Shown here piece by piece: positions 20,690 through 31,400 of a stretch of 64,000 nt of DNA. Where the stretch lies: positions 434,001 to 498,000 of the forward strand of contig JAYJMM010000059.1 in NCBI GenBank assembly GCA_037349105.1, read 5' to 3'. Both the position numbers and the translations under genes were made by a program. This stretch comes from Limnomonas spitsbergensis (Eukaryota > Chlorophyta > Chlorophyceae > Chlamydomonadales). Each line of letters starts with the position of its first letter. Positions within the stretch are counted from its first letter, which is position 1. The notes under the pieces are model-generated. The model did not search any database. It saw nothing but the letters and a program-made list of their open reading frames with translations, and had not been told where the DNA came from.

Positions 20690-21018
20690 CTACCTTCATT
20701 TTCGTTTCTTTTCTTAAAACGGACAGTTGGACGACCACGCGACTGAGCCTTTCTGAGCAGGGACCAGAGGTTTAGAACGGTGCATACCCGCTGGGCCATG
20801 CTTGTCGCTCGGCCGTGTGGGGCTGGTAGGGAATGACGAAGCTCAATTCCAGGAACCATACTCAGCCTAGGCCATGGTGCAGCCATATCATCCTTCTATG
20901 TGAGGGGTCAGGAACATGGGTCCCGGCGTTCTAGGCGGAGCAGAGAAGAACGTGTGGCGGATTCGATCCCTCAACATCTATCTAGGTATGTATGCCATTA
21001 GTGTTATACCACTGGACC
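20690..21018 (-). repeat. tRNA-like SINE (family S1), copy b, near full length
   Basis: Reading the - strand: GGTCCAGTGGTATAACAC (box-A-like), GAGGGATCGAATCCGCC (box-B-like), the conserved body (GGCTGCACCATGGCC...CTACCAGCCCCACACGGCCG), then GCGGGTATGCACCGTTCTAA, and finally the shared tail CCTGCTCAGAAAGGCTC with a purine-rich end. This is the empty-site version of the two interrupted copies. Confidence 0.7.
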
Positions 21019-21499
21019 TTTTCCCCCTGGGATCAGAGGTGTAATGTCATAGACTGTGAACAACACAACATCGGTAGTGGACGCGTGGCTTCTTGCATAT
21101 GGGGAAAGGATTTGAAAAGAGAAGAAAACGCCGATGCTGCGTGGATTTTGGGAAGTAGAGGTTTACGAGACGCCCATGCCCCCGTCTGTATTTCCTTTGA
21201 AGGGAAATGAGACTAGGGTGGGTCAGTAAGAACAGGGGTGGTAGCGTTCCAGCTACTTGGTTATAAGGCTGTACAAGACGTACCAAGGGACGTATTGGTA
21301 TAACATGGACTTTGTAGAGTGATAAGTGAGATATCATGGAGACACATACAGTTTAGAGCGAGGCGGGGCTCTTTACACGGAAATACACATATTATTATAT
21401 TCTTTAGCAACTGAGGTTGCTACAGAGGCGGACTGTCGGGTGTTGTATCAGCTGTTGGAGCAGTAGACAGTCTCGACCGCTTCAGCAGCAATAGGGACA

Positions 21500-21608
21500 G
21501 GTGCGAGAGCCAAAGGTTGAGAACGGTGCAAACCCGCTGGGCCCTACAGAACGCTCGGCCACGTGGGGCTGGTAGGGGATGACTAGGCTCAATTCCAGCT
21601 ACCATGCA
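21500..21608 (-). repeat. SINE S1 fragment, copy c
   Basis: The body segment only: on the - strand GCATGGTAGCTGGAATTGAG through CTACCAGCCCCACGTGGCCG to GCGGGTTTGCACCGTTC. Confidence 0.7.
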
Positions 21609-21999
21609 CGAAAGGGTTACCTACGGTGGAGGAGCCGCGGCGTAGCTCCCTCAAGGTCAATTTGGGTACCAGATGGTAGAGGCGTAGCCCATTGGCCAAG
21701 AGGTGTTTCGCCCACCTCATGCACGAAAGCCAGAGCCTCCCGGTGGCTCCCACCCATGCCTGCCCCGGTACAACAGGTAAAAAAGAGTCCGTGGCGGCCT
21801 CTCCGGCCCTTCCCAACCCTGTCCCTTTGCTTGTATTTGACGCTAGGGCACTGGCAGTAAAGATGAACTCATCCCCCCCATGCCCGCCATCTCCCCTTGC
21901 TTAACACCACTGACAGCCCAGCCCCCTGAATCCCAAGCTGTCCCTTTACTTCTCCTTGACGCCAGGGCACTAGAAGCAAAGATGTCGCTCACTGGATGG

Positions 22000-22295
22000 C
22001 TGGCTGCACCGTGGTCTTGGCTGTGCATGGTAGCTGGAATAAAGCTCATTCGGCCCTACCAGCCCCACGCGGCCGAGCGTTCAGCATGGCGAGCGGGTAT
22101 CAGGGTAACCCGGTACGGAATACGGTACGGTCAAACGGTACAGTACGGTACAGACATAATGGGATGGGCTAGTAAGAAAATGGACAATACAGTAGTTCCA
22201 AACGGTACGGTACGGTCAAACGGTACGGGATACGGTACGGGATTTTACGGCCGTACTGGGTAACCCTGGCAGGTATGGACCGCTCTAAACTGGCA
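22000..22295 (+). repeat. SINE S1 copy d, interrupted by MITE M3
   Basis: GGCTGCACCGTGGTC...CTACCAGCCCCACGCGGCCG...GAGCGGGTAT, then the MITE at 22101-22268, then GCAGGTATGGACCGCTCTAA. The interruption lies at the same place in the SINE as the TA-flanked element at 18152. Confidence 0.7.
22101..22268. mobile_element. hAT-like MITE (copy M3) inside SINE S1
   Basis: 168 bp. The ends are CAGGGTAACCCGGTACGG and, on the other strand, CAGGGTTACCCAGTACGG (16 of 18 identical). It is flanked by GCGGGTAT and GCAGGTAT, an 8-bp target duplication with one mismatch. The interior is GGTACGGTACGG-rich. No coding capacity. Confidence 0.8.
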
Positions 22296-22900
22296 GCAAG
22301 GATGTCGCTCATCTTCCCCATGCTCGCTATGTCCCCTTGCCCATCAGTGGGTCTCACGCTGTTCACCGCTACGCCGTCGCCTGGTGCCAGTCATGCTAAC
22401 CGCAGCCGTAGGTTTGTGTGCTCTCAAGCGCACACCCTGTTGTGGGTGCCCCTCTCATCACGCGCCTGCCGTGTGTTGGAACCAGGCGAGGTAGGCGGCT
22501 GCAGACCTGTGCTCGGTGGCGGGGGGGCCCTGCTGCCGCCTCTGCGAGTCAGCTGAAGCTGCGCATGCTTGTTGGTTGCGTCCCCTAGCGGTCGCACCTC
22601 TGGCACAGGGAGCGGCTTCAGGCCAGACTGCCTTGGACACAGTGGGGGGATGTCTCAAGGCTCAGCTCTCAACCAGCTACCAGTGCTGTCTAGTCGTAGC
22701 AGCTACCCAGCCATTCCAAGCTCATGGCTGGTTCATCGTAGAGGTTCATGAGCTTTTTCCAAGCTTGCTGCCTGATGTGGAAATTAGTAACTTTATGTAA
22801 AATTACATAGGTAAGGTAAGTTGACGCAAATTAACAATCCATAGGACTTTGAAGAATCACAGTGAGCAGTTGCGCGCAGTTGCCCACCTCCCCGGCCCCC
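22296..22900. other. Intergenic stretch
   Basis: No gene that I can support. Short open frames on both strands have no recognisable domain. Confidence 0.4.
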
Positions 22901-22904
22901 CAGC

Positions 22905-23470
22905 CATGCCAACCACTTTTAGCAGCCATGCCAAATGGCCATTCCAAGCAGCCATGCCAAACGGATTTGGCAGCCATGCCAAACAGCCATTTAAAATAAC
23001 CATGCCAAACAGCCATTTAAAATAACCATGCCAAACAGCCATTTAAAATAACCATGCCAAACAGCCATTTAAAATAACCATGCCAAACAGTTTTAGCAGC
23101 CATGCCAAGCAGCCATGCGAAACATGTCAAGCATTCATGCCAAGTAGCTATTTCAAGCAGTCAGCCAAACAGCCATCCCAGCCAAGCTGCCAAGCAGCCA
23201 TGCGAAACATGTCAAGCATTCATGCCAAGTAGCTATTTCAAGCAGTCAGCCAAACAGCCATCCCAGCCAAGCTGCCAAGCAGCCATGCGAAACATGTCAA
23301 GCATTCATGCCAAGTAGCTATTTCAAGCAGTCAGCCAAACAGCCATCCCAGCCAAGCTGCCAAGCAGCCATGCGAAACAGTTTTATCAGCCATGCCAGCC
23401 GCCATTCCATTCAGCTGTGCAATGTGGAGCAGCCATGCCATCAGCCATTATATATGAAACAGCCATTCCG
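22905..23470. repeat. AGCCATGCC-type repeats with 26-bp and 85-bp higher units
   Basis: A CAGCCATGCCAAA word is repeated throughout. At 22975-23080 it forms 26-bp units (AAACAGCCATTTAAAATAAC plus CATGCC). At 23109-23370 it forms three 85-bp units (CATGCGAAACATGTCAAGCA plus about 65 bp). No gene. Confidence 0.9.
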
Positions 23471-24822
23471 ACAACCATGCCAATCAATTTCGTGCACACC
23501 TCACCCCAGTTGGGGGCATGCTGGGCGGCCACCACTGCGACGATGAACAGCGTTGTTTCCGTCTTTCCCCAAAAGCAATTATAAGCATCTGTCGTGGGAT
23601 TGAAATGCGCCGCGCATTCGATGTTTCATTTTCCACGCAGAAACCACGCAGCTTTTTTAATTGCGATTGTGATTCCCGAAAGAATTTATAAACATGTGAT
23701 AACATGTCGCATGCCTTTGTAGACGCCAATTTGATGGTGGTGCCTAGACCTTTTGGCGGTGGAGACAGCAAGAGCAGTAGCAGCAGCAGTGGCAGCAGCG
23801 GGGGCAGCAGAACAGTGACAGCAGCAGTGGCAGAAGCAGGGGCAGCTATGTAGGCGCCGCTTTTCAAGGCAAAGGTGCTGGCGAGGCTTTGGGCTCCCTG
23901 GTTTGGACTGTGGGCAAAAGTGAGGATTTGGCATCAATGCAGAAGTACGGCAAATCAGCCACCCTGGCACTCGCTGCCCTGGCATCTGGCAAGGGTGCGT
24001 ACTGCGGGTGCTTTCAGACTCTGACATTTCGATTTGGTAGAGCCGGGTCATCTGGATCCGACCATCCGCTTAATTTTACACGGGCGTATAATAATCGTGG
24101 GGTCGAACAACACAACCATCGAGCCCCAATGCATCCGCCTCGGATTTACAAGTAGCAACAAGAGTACTGCAGGGGAAGCGAGGAGGGAGGAGACAGGTAA
24201 TTGCTCATTTCTGAGTCCTCTCGCTCTGCATGTGAGTAGCACAGAATGGCCGCGTGCTCTGCCCGTCCCTAATCCCTCTAAGAGCTCGTCATGCCAGTGG
24301 GAACGTACATTGCCCCCTTCCGCCCCCATTCTGCCCCTTTCGCGGCATTTGATGTTCTTCTTTACTGTTCAGGGCTATCAACCAATCCTGCGCTGCATTC
24401 AACGCTGCAGTGGCGACAGGCGTGCTCGGTTCCTTGCCCCACGCCTGCATGGCAACGTGACCTGTCGACAGGGAAAGGGCGCATTCGAGCACGTTTTTTC
24501 GGAAGGAGCGGATAATATTTCTCTCGCATCTCTACATTTCGAAGCGGCCAGCTGCTTGCAATAGCGGCTGAAGAGACAAAAGACAGAGCTTGACCTCCAC
24601 ATCAGTTTTGCATCAGCCACACCGGCAGCAGCACCGGCACTGGCACCAGCAGCAGCAATAGTAGCAGCAGCAGCAGTAGAGGTAGAAGCAGCGGTAGAAG
24701 CAGCAGCATCACCACCGCCAACACCAGCACAAGCACCAGCAGCACCACCAGAACCAACAGCAACAACCGCAGCAACCGCAACAGCAACCGCAGCAACCCC
24801 AGAGCACATTCTACACTACTAG
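23471..24822. other. Upstream region of gene B, possible 5' untranslated exon
   Basis: No certain gene. Trinucleotide GCA tracts lie at 23765-23850 and 24600-24800. A 24034-24196 segment ending GGAGACAG|GTAATTG could be a 5' non-coding exon, because CTACACTACTAG at 24822 could serve as the acceptor right before the gene B ATG. No promoter motif was recognised. Confidence 0.35.
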
Positions 24823-25290
24823 ATGCCACCAGCAGCTGCGGCAAAGGCCGGTGATCGCCGCAGCGGCGGCGGCGGCATCATGTCTCCCTCGCCCAAAATC
24901 CCGCCCCGCCCCGCCTCTCCGCCCTCAGACCCTATCCAGAGCTCCTTTGCCTCTCGCGCCCTCAACCGAGGATCCGGCCCCTCCAGCCCACCCTCTCTTG
25001 GCATCCAATCCGGGCCTAGATCTAGATCCGGATCTCCTAGATCCTCCAGGGGCAGCAGCTGCTTGGGATCGCCCAGCGGGTACGCAAGTGGCGGGGATCT
25101 GGGCGAGAGCGTCCAGGAAAGAGATGTAGGCGTCGGCGGCGGTGGCCGCGGCAGCGGCGGGCGCGGGAGGGGTAGTAAGGATGGCGCTTGCGTTGCGGAC
25201 GTCTCTCCTGCGCCATCCACTTCATTCCCGGGCTTCTCTCTCGGACCCACCGCCAGCAAAAAACTGCCCACAGGGGGAGACCCTGGGGTC

Positions 25291-25322
<32 letters not shown>

Positions 25323-25493
25323 GGGAGCCCCGCGAAGGACCGCGACAGGAACCGCAGCGGCGGCTGCTGCAGCGATAGCGGCCGTAGCGGCCGGAACGGT
25401 TGCGGCCAAGTTGCGTGACGGGGGCGGCGGGGTGGCGCCGACGCCCGCCAACCCCCTCGTGAACGCTGCCAACATCTTCGCAGCCAACTTCAG
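24823..25493 (+). CDS. Gene B exon 1 (start)
   Basis: 671 bp, phase 2 out, donor AACTTCAG|GTAAAC. It begins [20 protein letters not shown]. The composition is Pro/Ser/Gly/Ala with short Ala runs, ending [10 protein letters not shown]. The opposite strand is also open but has no in-phase exons. Confidence 0.75.
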
Positions 25494-28400
25494 GTAAACA
25501 GGCCGAAGCTCGAGGTTCATTTGCAATCTGTACCTTTTTCCTCATGTACTGCCATCTTTACAACCCGCACTTTGCTCGTGTACTGCTTTTTTGACAGCCC
25601 GTACACTGCTCTTGTACTCTGCCGTATGTGCAATCGATACCGAACTTGCGTACCGCCATCGTGACGACGCAGGTACACGAGCAAAGGCATGAAGTCCGTT
25701 CGTATCACCGCAGCCACAGTAGCCGCAGCGTCAAAGCCAGGCGCCGGGCCGGTTGGCGGTGAAGGCAGGGAAGGGGACGAGGAGGAGAGGCGGCGCGGGG
25801 CAGCCGTAGGAAACTCATCCTTGAGGCGGAGAGACCGAGATATGCGGCGGTTGAACAGCCGGCCTGACGAAGTGGAGGCAGACGAACATCGGTCGCCAAG
25901 TGGGTAGTTGTATGGGTGTTGCATGGTGTTGCATGGCAACAAATTGTGCTGCATGGGGATGCATGGTCTTGCATGGTGTTGCATGGGGATGCATGGTCTT
26001 GCTTGGCGATGCATCGTGTTGCATGGGTGTTGCGTTTCGTTGCACGATATTGCTCTGGGACATGTGGCAGTTGTGCAGCTGGCCTGGCGAGCCAGTAGCA
26101 TGGGCAGGTAAATCTGGGTTGACGGGTGGGTTGCTGCTTTGAAGTTGCATGGTGCCGTATGGCATTGTATGGTGCCGCATGGTGTAGCATGGCGACGTAT
26201 GGCGTTGCATGGTGCCGCATGGCGTCGCATGGTGGCGCATGGCGTTGCATGGTGCCGAATGGTGTAGCATGGCCTCGCATGACGTTGCATGGTGACGTAT
26301 GGAGGTGCATGGTGTTTCAGGCCAGTGCTCCCTTCCCCCGTCACATATATCCCCACCTGGAATGTTGCAAAAGGAAGAAAGAAAGAAAGCCACGCCCTAC
26401 TAGGGCGTGGAAGTTAAGGAAGCAGCGCAGCTTAGGGCTGTAGCCACATCTGTTCCGTTACCATTTATCCCCACCTGACATGTTGCAGATTTAACTTAAG
26501 CCCCGGAAGCACGGCCAGCTCTCAAATGCCAAGAGGCCTCCCTTCTTTATTCCACACTTCCCCGCCCGCCCTCCTCTCCCCCTCTCTTCATTTCACGCTT
26601 CGTCACCCGCCCTCCTCTCCCCCTCTCTTCAATTCACACTTCCCCGCCCTCTTTCCTTGCACTCCACTCCCCCCTCTCTTTACTTCACACTTCCCCGCCA
26701 TCCTTTCCGCCCCCCTCATCTGTTCCAGGTTCCTTTAAGCGCCGCACTCACCGCACCCTGTCCAATGTGGAGAGGCCTCACCCTGGCAAGGCGTCCGCCT
26801 TGAAGTTAATGTGAGTTGGAAACCACCCAGCTTGGTTGGAGGCGGTTGATGGTGGTTGAGGGTGGTTGGATGTGGTTGAGGGTGGCTGAAGGTGCAGCAA
26901 ACACATACTCCTTTTCCCCTTCCCACTTTTCCTCCCACTTGTCCTCCCCACTTTCCCCATTCCCACTTTTCCTTCCCTCTTCTCCTCTTCTCCTTCAAAC
27001 CGTTATTCTGGCTGTGCTTTCCCTCATCAAGCTCTCCCTCTTCCTCTTCCCAAGTGTCCACTTTCCTTAACTGCCATCGTTCACACTTTCCCTTTCCTTT
27101 ACAACCTATCTTTCACATTTTGCCTTTACTTCACTGTCCATCCTTCACACTTTGCCTTTTTATTACTTCCCATCTTTCACACTTTGCCTTTCCTTACCTA
27201 CCCACCTTTTACACTTTGCCTTTCCTTACCTAGCCACATTTCACACTTTGCCTTTCCTTACCTACCCAATTTTCACACTTTGCCTTTCCTGTCCCTCACA
27301 GCCCGGACCCTGAGCCAGAGAGCCTTTTGTATCCCGGTGGCCCTCCAGTGCCCAGCGGCCAGCTTGGACACATGGTGGCCTCCAGGGGACATCACATGAG
27401 ACAACTCCACAGAGAGGTGCAGAAGGCCATGAAGGTGCGACAGGTTGAGAGAGGGAGGGGAGGGGTGATGGAGCATTCACTGGCTTGAAAGGGGTGTTGG
27501 ATTGTTTGAATGATGCGGAGCAGGGGGGCATGAGCCATATATGGCCTCCAGGGGCACCACATCAGACACCTTCACAGAGAGGCCCTGAATGCAACACATG
27601 TGCATCATGGGACCATTCACCAGCATGACGGTGCATCATAGGACCATTCACCTGTGTGAATGTGCATCATGGGACCCTTCGCTTGAGTGAATGTGCATCA
27701 TGGGACCATTCACTCGCATGAAAGTGCAGCATGGGACCATTCATTCGCATGAAAGTGCATCATAAGACCATTCACTCGAGTGAAGGTGCATCAGTGACCA
27801 TTCACTTGCATGCAAGTGCATCATGGGACCATTCACTCGAGTGGATGTGCATTATGGGACCATTCACTCGAGTGAATGTGCATCATGGGACCGTTCACTC
27901 GCATGGAAGTGTATCATAAGACCATTCACTCGCATGAAAGTGCATCAGTGACCATACAATCGCATGAAAGTGCATCATAAGACCATTCACTCCAGTGACG
28001 GTGCATCAGTGACCATTCACACGCATGAAAGTGCATCATGGGACCATTCACTCGAGTGAATGTGCATTATGGGACCGTTCACTCAGTGAATGTGCATCAT
28101 GTGACCGTTCACTCGCATGAAAGTGCATCATAAGACCATTCACTCGAGTGAAGGTGCATCAGTGTCCATTCACTCGCATGAGGTGTGCCAAGGTACATTT
28201 CACTCGCACAAATGAGCACTGGGGGGACCATTAGCTGACATTTGTATGTTTTCTTCAGCTGTTGCAATACCTCACGTTGTTGTTGTTATTGCTGTTATTG
28301 TTGCTGTTGTTGTTGCTGTTGTTGCAACACCTCATGTTGTTTCTGTTGTTGTTGTTGCAGGGCCAAGCCGCCCCGTTGCGTCGTCGTGTCAACAATTCCA

Positions 28401-31400
28401 TCACCATGGACGAGCTGATGGCCGTTGCCAACGACGTCTCGGAATTCTGGGCTATGCAGGCGAGTGGCAACAGGATTTGGGATGCAACAGGATTTAAAAT
28501 GCAACAGGATTTGAGATGCAACCTAATTATGTTGCATCTGAATGTTGCATCCAGATGTTGCATCCAGATGTTGCATCTTGGTGTTGCACCCGAATGTTGC
28601 TTCCAGGTGCTGCATCCAGATACTGGTACAGCATGTTGCTGCTGCAACATGATGAAGTGTTTTCACCCAGATGCGGATGTTGCTGCATGCATCACACTTT
28701 TCACACGCCTCCTGCTTCGGCGGAGGAGGAGTCTTGCTTATTTCTTTCTGCTGCATCACACTTTTCACACGCCTCCTGCTTCGGCGGAGGAGGAGTCTTG
28801 CTTATTTCTTTCTGCTGCATCACACTTTTCACACGCCTCCTGCTTCGGCGGAGGAGGAGTCTTGCTTATTTCTTTCTGCTGCATCACACTTTTCACACGC
28901 CTCCTGCTTCGGCGGAGGAGGAGTCTTGCTTATTTCTTTCTGCTGCATCACACTTTTCACACGCCTCCTGCTTCGGCGGAGGAGGAGTCTTGCTTATTTC
29001 TTTCTGCTGCATCACACTTTTCACACGCCTCCTGCTTCGGCGGAGGAGGAGTCTTGCTTATTTCATTCTGCTGCATCACACTTTCTGCAACCAGGTTGTT
29101 GCATACGTACCATCAGCATAACCACATGTTGATGCAGCTGATCAGCACCAACCACCAGATGTTGTTGCAACATGTTGATCTTGCAACATGCCGGTGTTGC
29201 CACCGGTTGTTGCATGTATCACACTTTTCTGTGTTCGTGCTGTTGATGCAGAGGTGCCACCACCCAATCACAACCTAATGCGGCTGTTGCAACACCTCAT
29301 GTTGCACTTATTGCTGCTGTTGCTGTTGCTGCAGAAGTATCACCAGCCCAATCACATCCTAATGCGGCTCAAGAGCAAGCGGCTGAGGGGAAAGACTGCG
29401 CGCATTAGCGCGGCGGCGGAGGCGTTCAAAAAGCGGAAGTATAACCAGGTGTGTGGAGGGGGGGAAGTGTGAAGGTGTGAACTTGTTAAAGTGTGTGAAA
29501 GAGCAAGCGGCTGCAGGGAAAGACTGCATGCATCAGCGCGGCGGCGGAGGCGTACGAGAAGAGGCAGTATAACCTGCTTTGGATTAAGTGTGGATGTGTA
29601 ACCAGTTGTGAAGGGGGGGGGGGGGTTAGAAGTGTGGAAGTGTGGAAGACAGTGTGCACCAGCGCGGCGGCAGAGGCGTTCGAGACGCGGGAGTATAACC
29701 AGGTGTATATGGGGCGGGGGGGCATGTGAAAGGTTTACGAAGATGTGTGACCCCCCTAACACGTCTACCTTCACCGTCCCTCTCCCCCCTCCCCTCTCCC
29801 CTCCCACCCTGATATCCCACAATATTCTGATGACGCTGACCGAGCTACTGGGCATGTCTCCGCTCAGAAAGGTGGACACAAGTACTAAACCCCACACCCG
29901 TCAACCTCCCCTCCCCTCCCCACCCACCTTCCTTTCATCAGACCAAAAGCTTAACGACATCCCGCGCAAGATCTTGTTAACGTTGACGGAGCTGTTAGGC
30001 ATGTTACCCCTTTGCAAGGGGGAGACCACCGCACTTGACCCTCCTACCCTTCAACCTACCCCCCCTCGCCTCTCCCCTCCCCTCCCCTCCCCTCCATTTT
30101 ATCAGGCCAAGCTGAACGACATCCCGCGCAAGATCCTGTTAACGTTGACGGAGCTGTTAGGCATGTCTCCACTCCGCAAGGTGGAGACCACGGCGGCTGA
30201 GTCTACGGAGGTGTTTATGAAGGAGCTTCGTAACCCAGCCCCCGAGAAGAATCAGCTGACGTCCTTGGTTGAGCTGCTGTTCGGCCACGACGCTCTCGCC
30301 AATATGAACAGGGCGGTAAGTTGCCAACCGACGATCAAGCAGTGTCCAAAATGAGCAAACACCTGAAGGGAAATCGGGTGGGTGGCGGCAAAGGAGAGGA
30401 AAGTGCAGGAAAGGCCTTATGAAGGACCTAGAAGAACTGCGCCTTCCCCAGCAGAATCAGCTGACGTCCTTGGTTGAGCTTCTGTTTGGACACGACGCTC
30501 TCACCATGAACAAGGCGGTGAGTTGTCAAACGACGTTCAAATATGCAGAAAATGGAGGAGGGAGGAGGTTGTCATTTTTTTTTTTTATTACACGAGCAAC
30601 CCACGCCCCCTGAGAAAGATTAGCTGACGTCTTTGATGCAGCTGCTTTGAGGCATTTCGAACTGCGGCAGTGCTGAAAAATGAAGAGGAACAGGGGGAGG
30701 GGCAAATACAGGTATTGGTATATAAGAATGAAAATGCAACATGCTCTGGGGTTATTTATTAGATATGTCGCCCCCGCGACCCCCGAGAAGAATCAGCTAA
30801 CGGTTCCGATGGATCTGCGTTGGCGCTTTCCGAATCTACGGCATTGCAAACTCATGAAAAGGGAAAGGGGAAAAGGGGGGAAGGGCAACCACCAGCACTG
30901 GTATACGAGAATGAAAAAACGAGACGATCGAAATGCAACAGGCTGTGCCACATTTAAGAAGGACCTGCGCCACATGCGTCCCCAGGAAGTAAGAAAGACA
31001 GAAAACTATGACTTGAGGGTTAAGCGGGACAGCGAAGAATGAAAGGAAGAATACTGCGCCCCCCCAGGACCGTGCTGGAACAGCGAAGCTCAGGGCCGAA
31101 GCCCTGCGGCCCCAAAGAAGAGCCGGCTGACATCTTGATGCTCCAGGGCTTTTCGAATCTACGACGATGCAGAAAAATGGAGAGGGAAAGGGTGGCGGGC
31201 GTGAGGGTTGAGCAAACAGTGCAGCATGGGCCGAGTCTGCGCCGTTACCAGGACCACACGCATGTATGTAGCTAGTTTCAATCCACTTGACCACCAACCG
31301 TCTGAACCACCTCAACCTCCTTAACGGTATCAACCACCTCAGTCGCCTGACCTGCCTTAACCACCTCAACCGCTTCAACCACCTCAACTCCCTCGTGAAG

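Noticed and set aside
24819..25526. 235-codon minus-strand frame opposite gene B exon 1
   Set aside because: GC-rich sequence keeps the opposite strand open; only the + strand frame joins in phase to exon 2.
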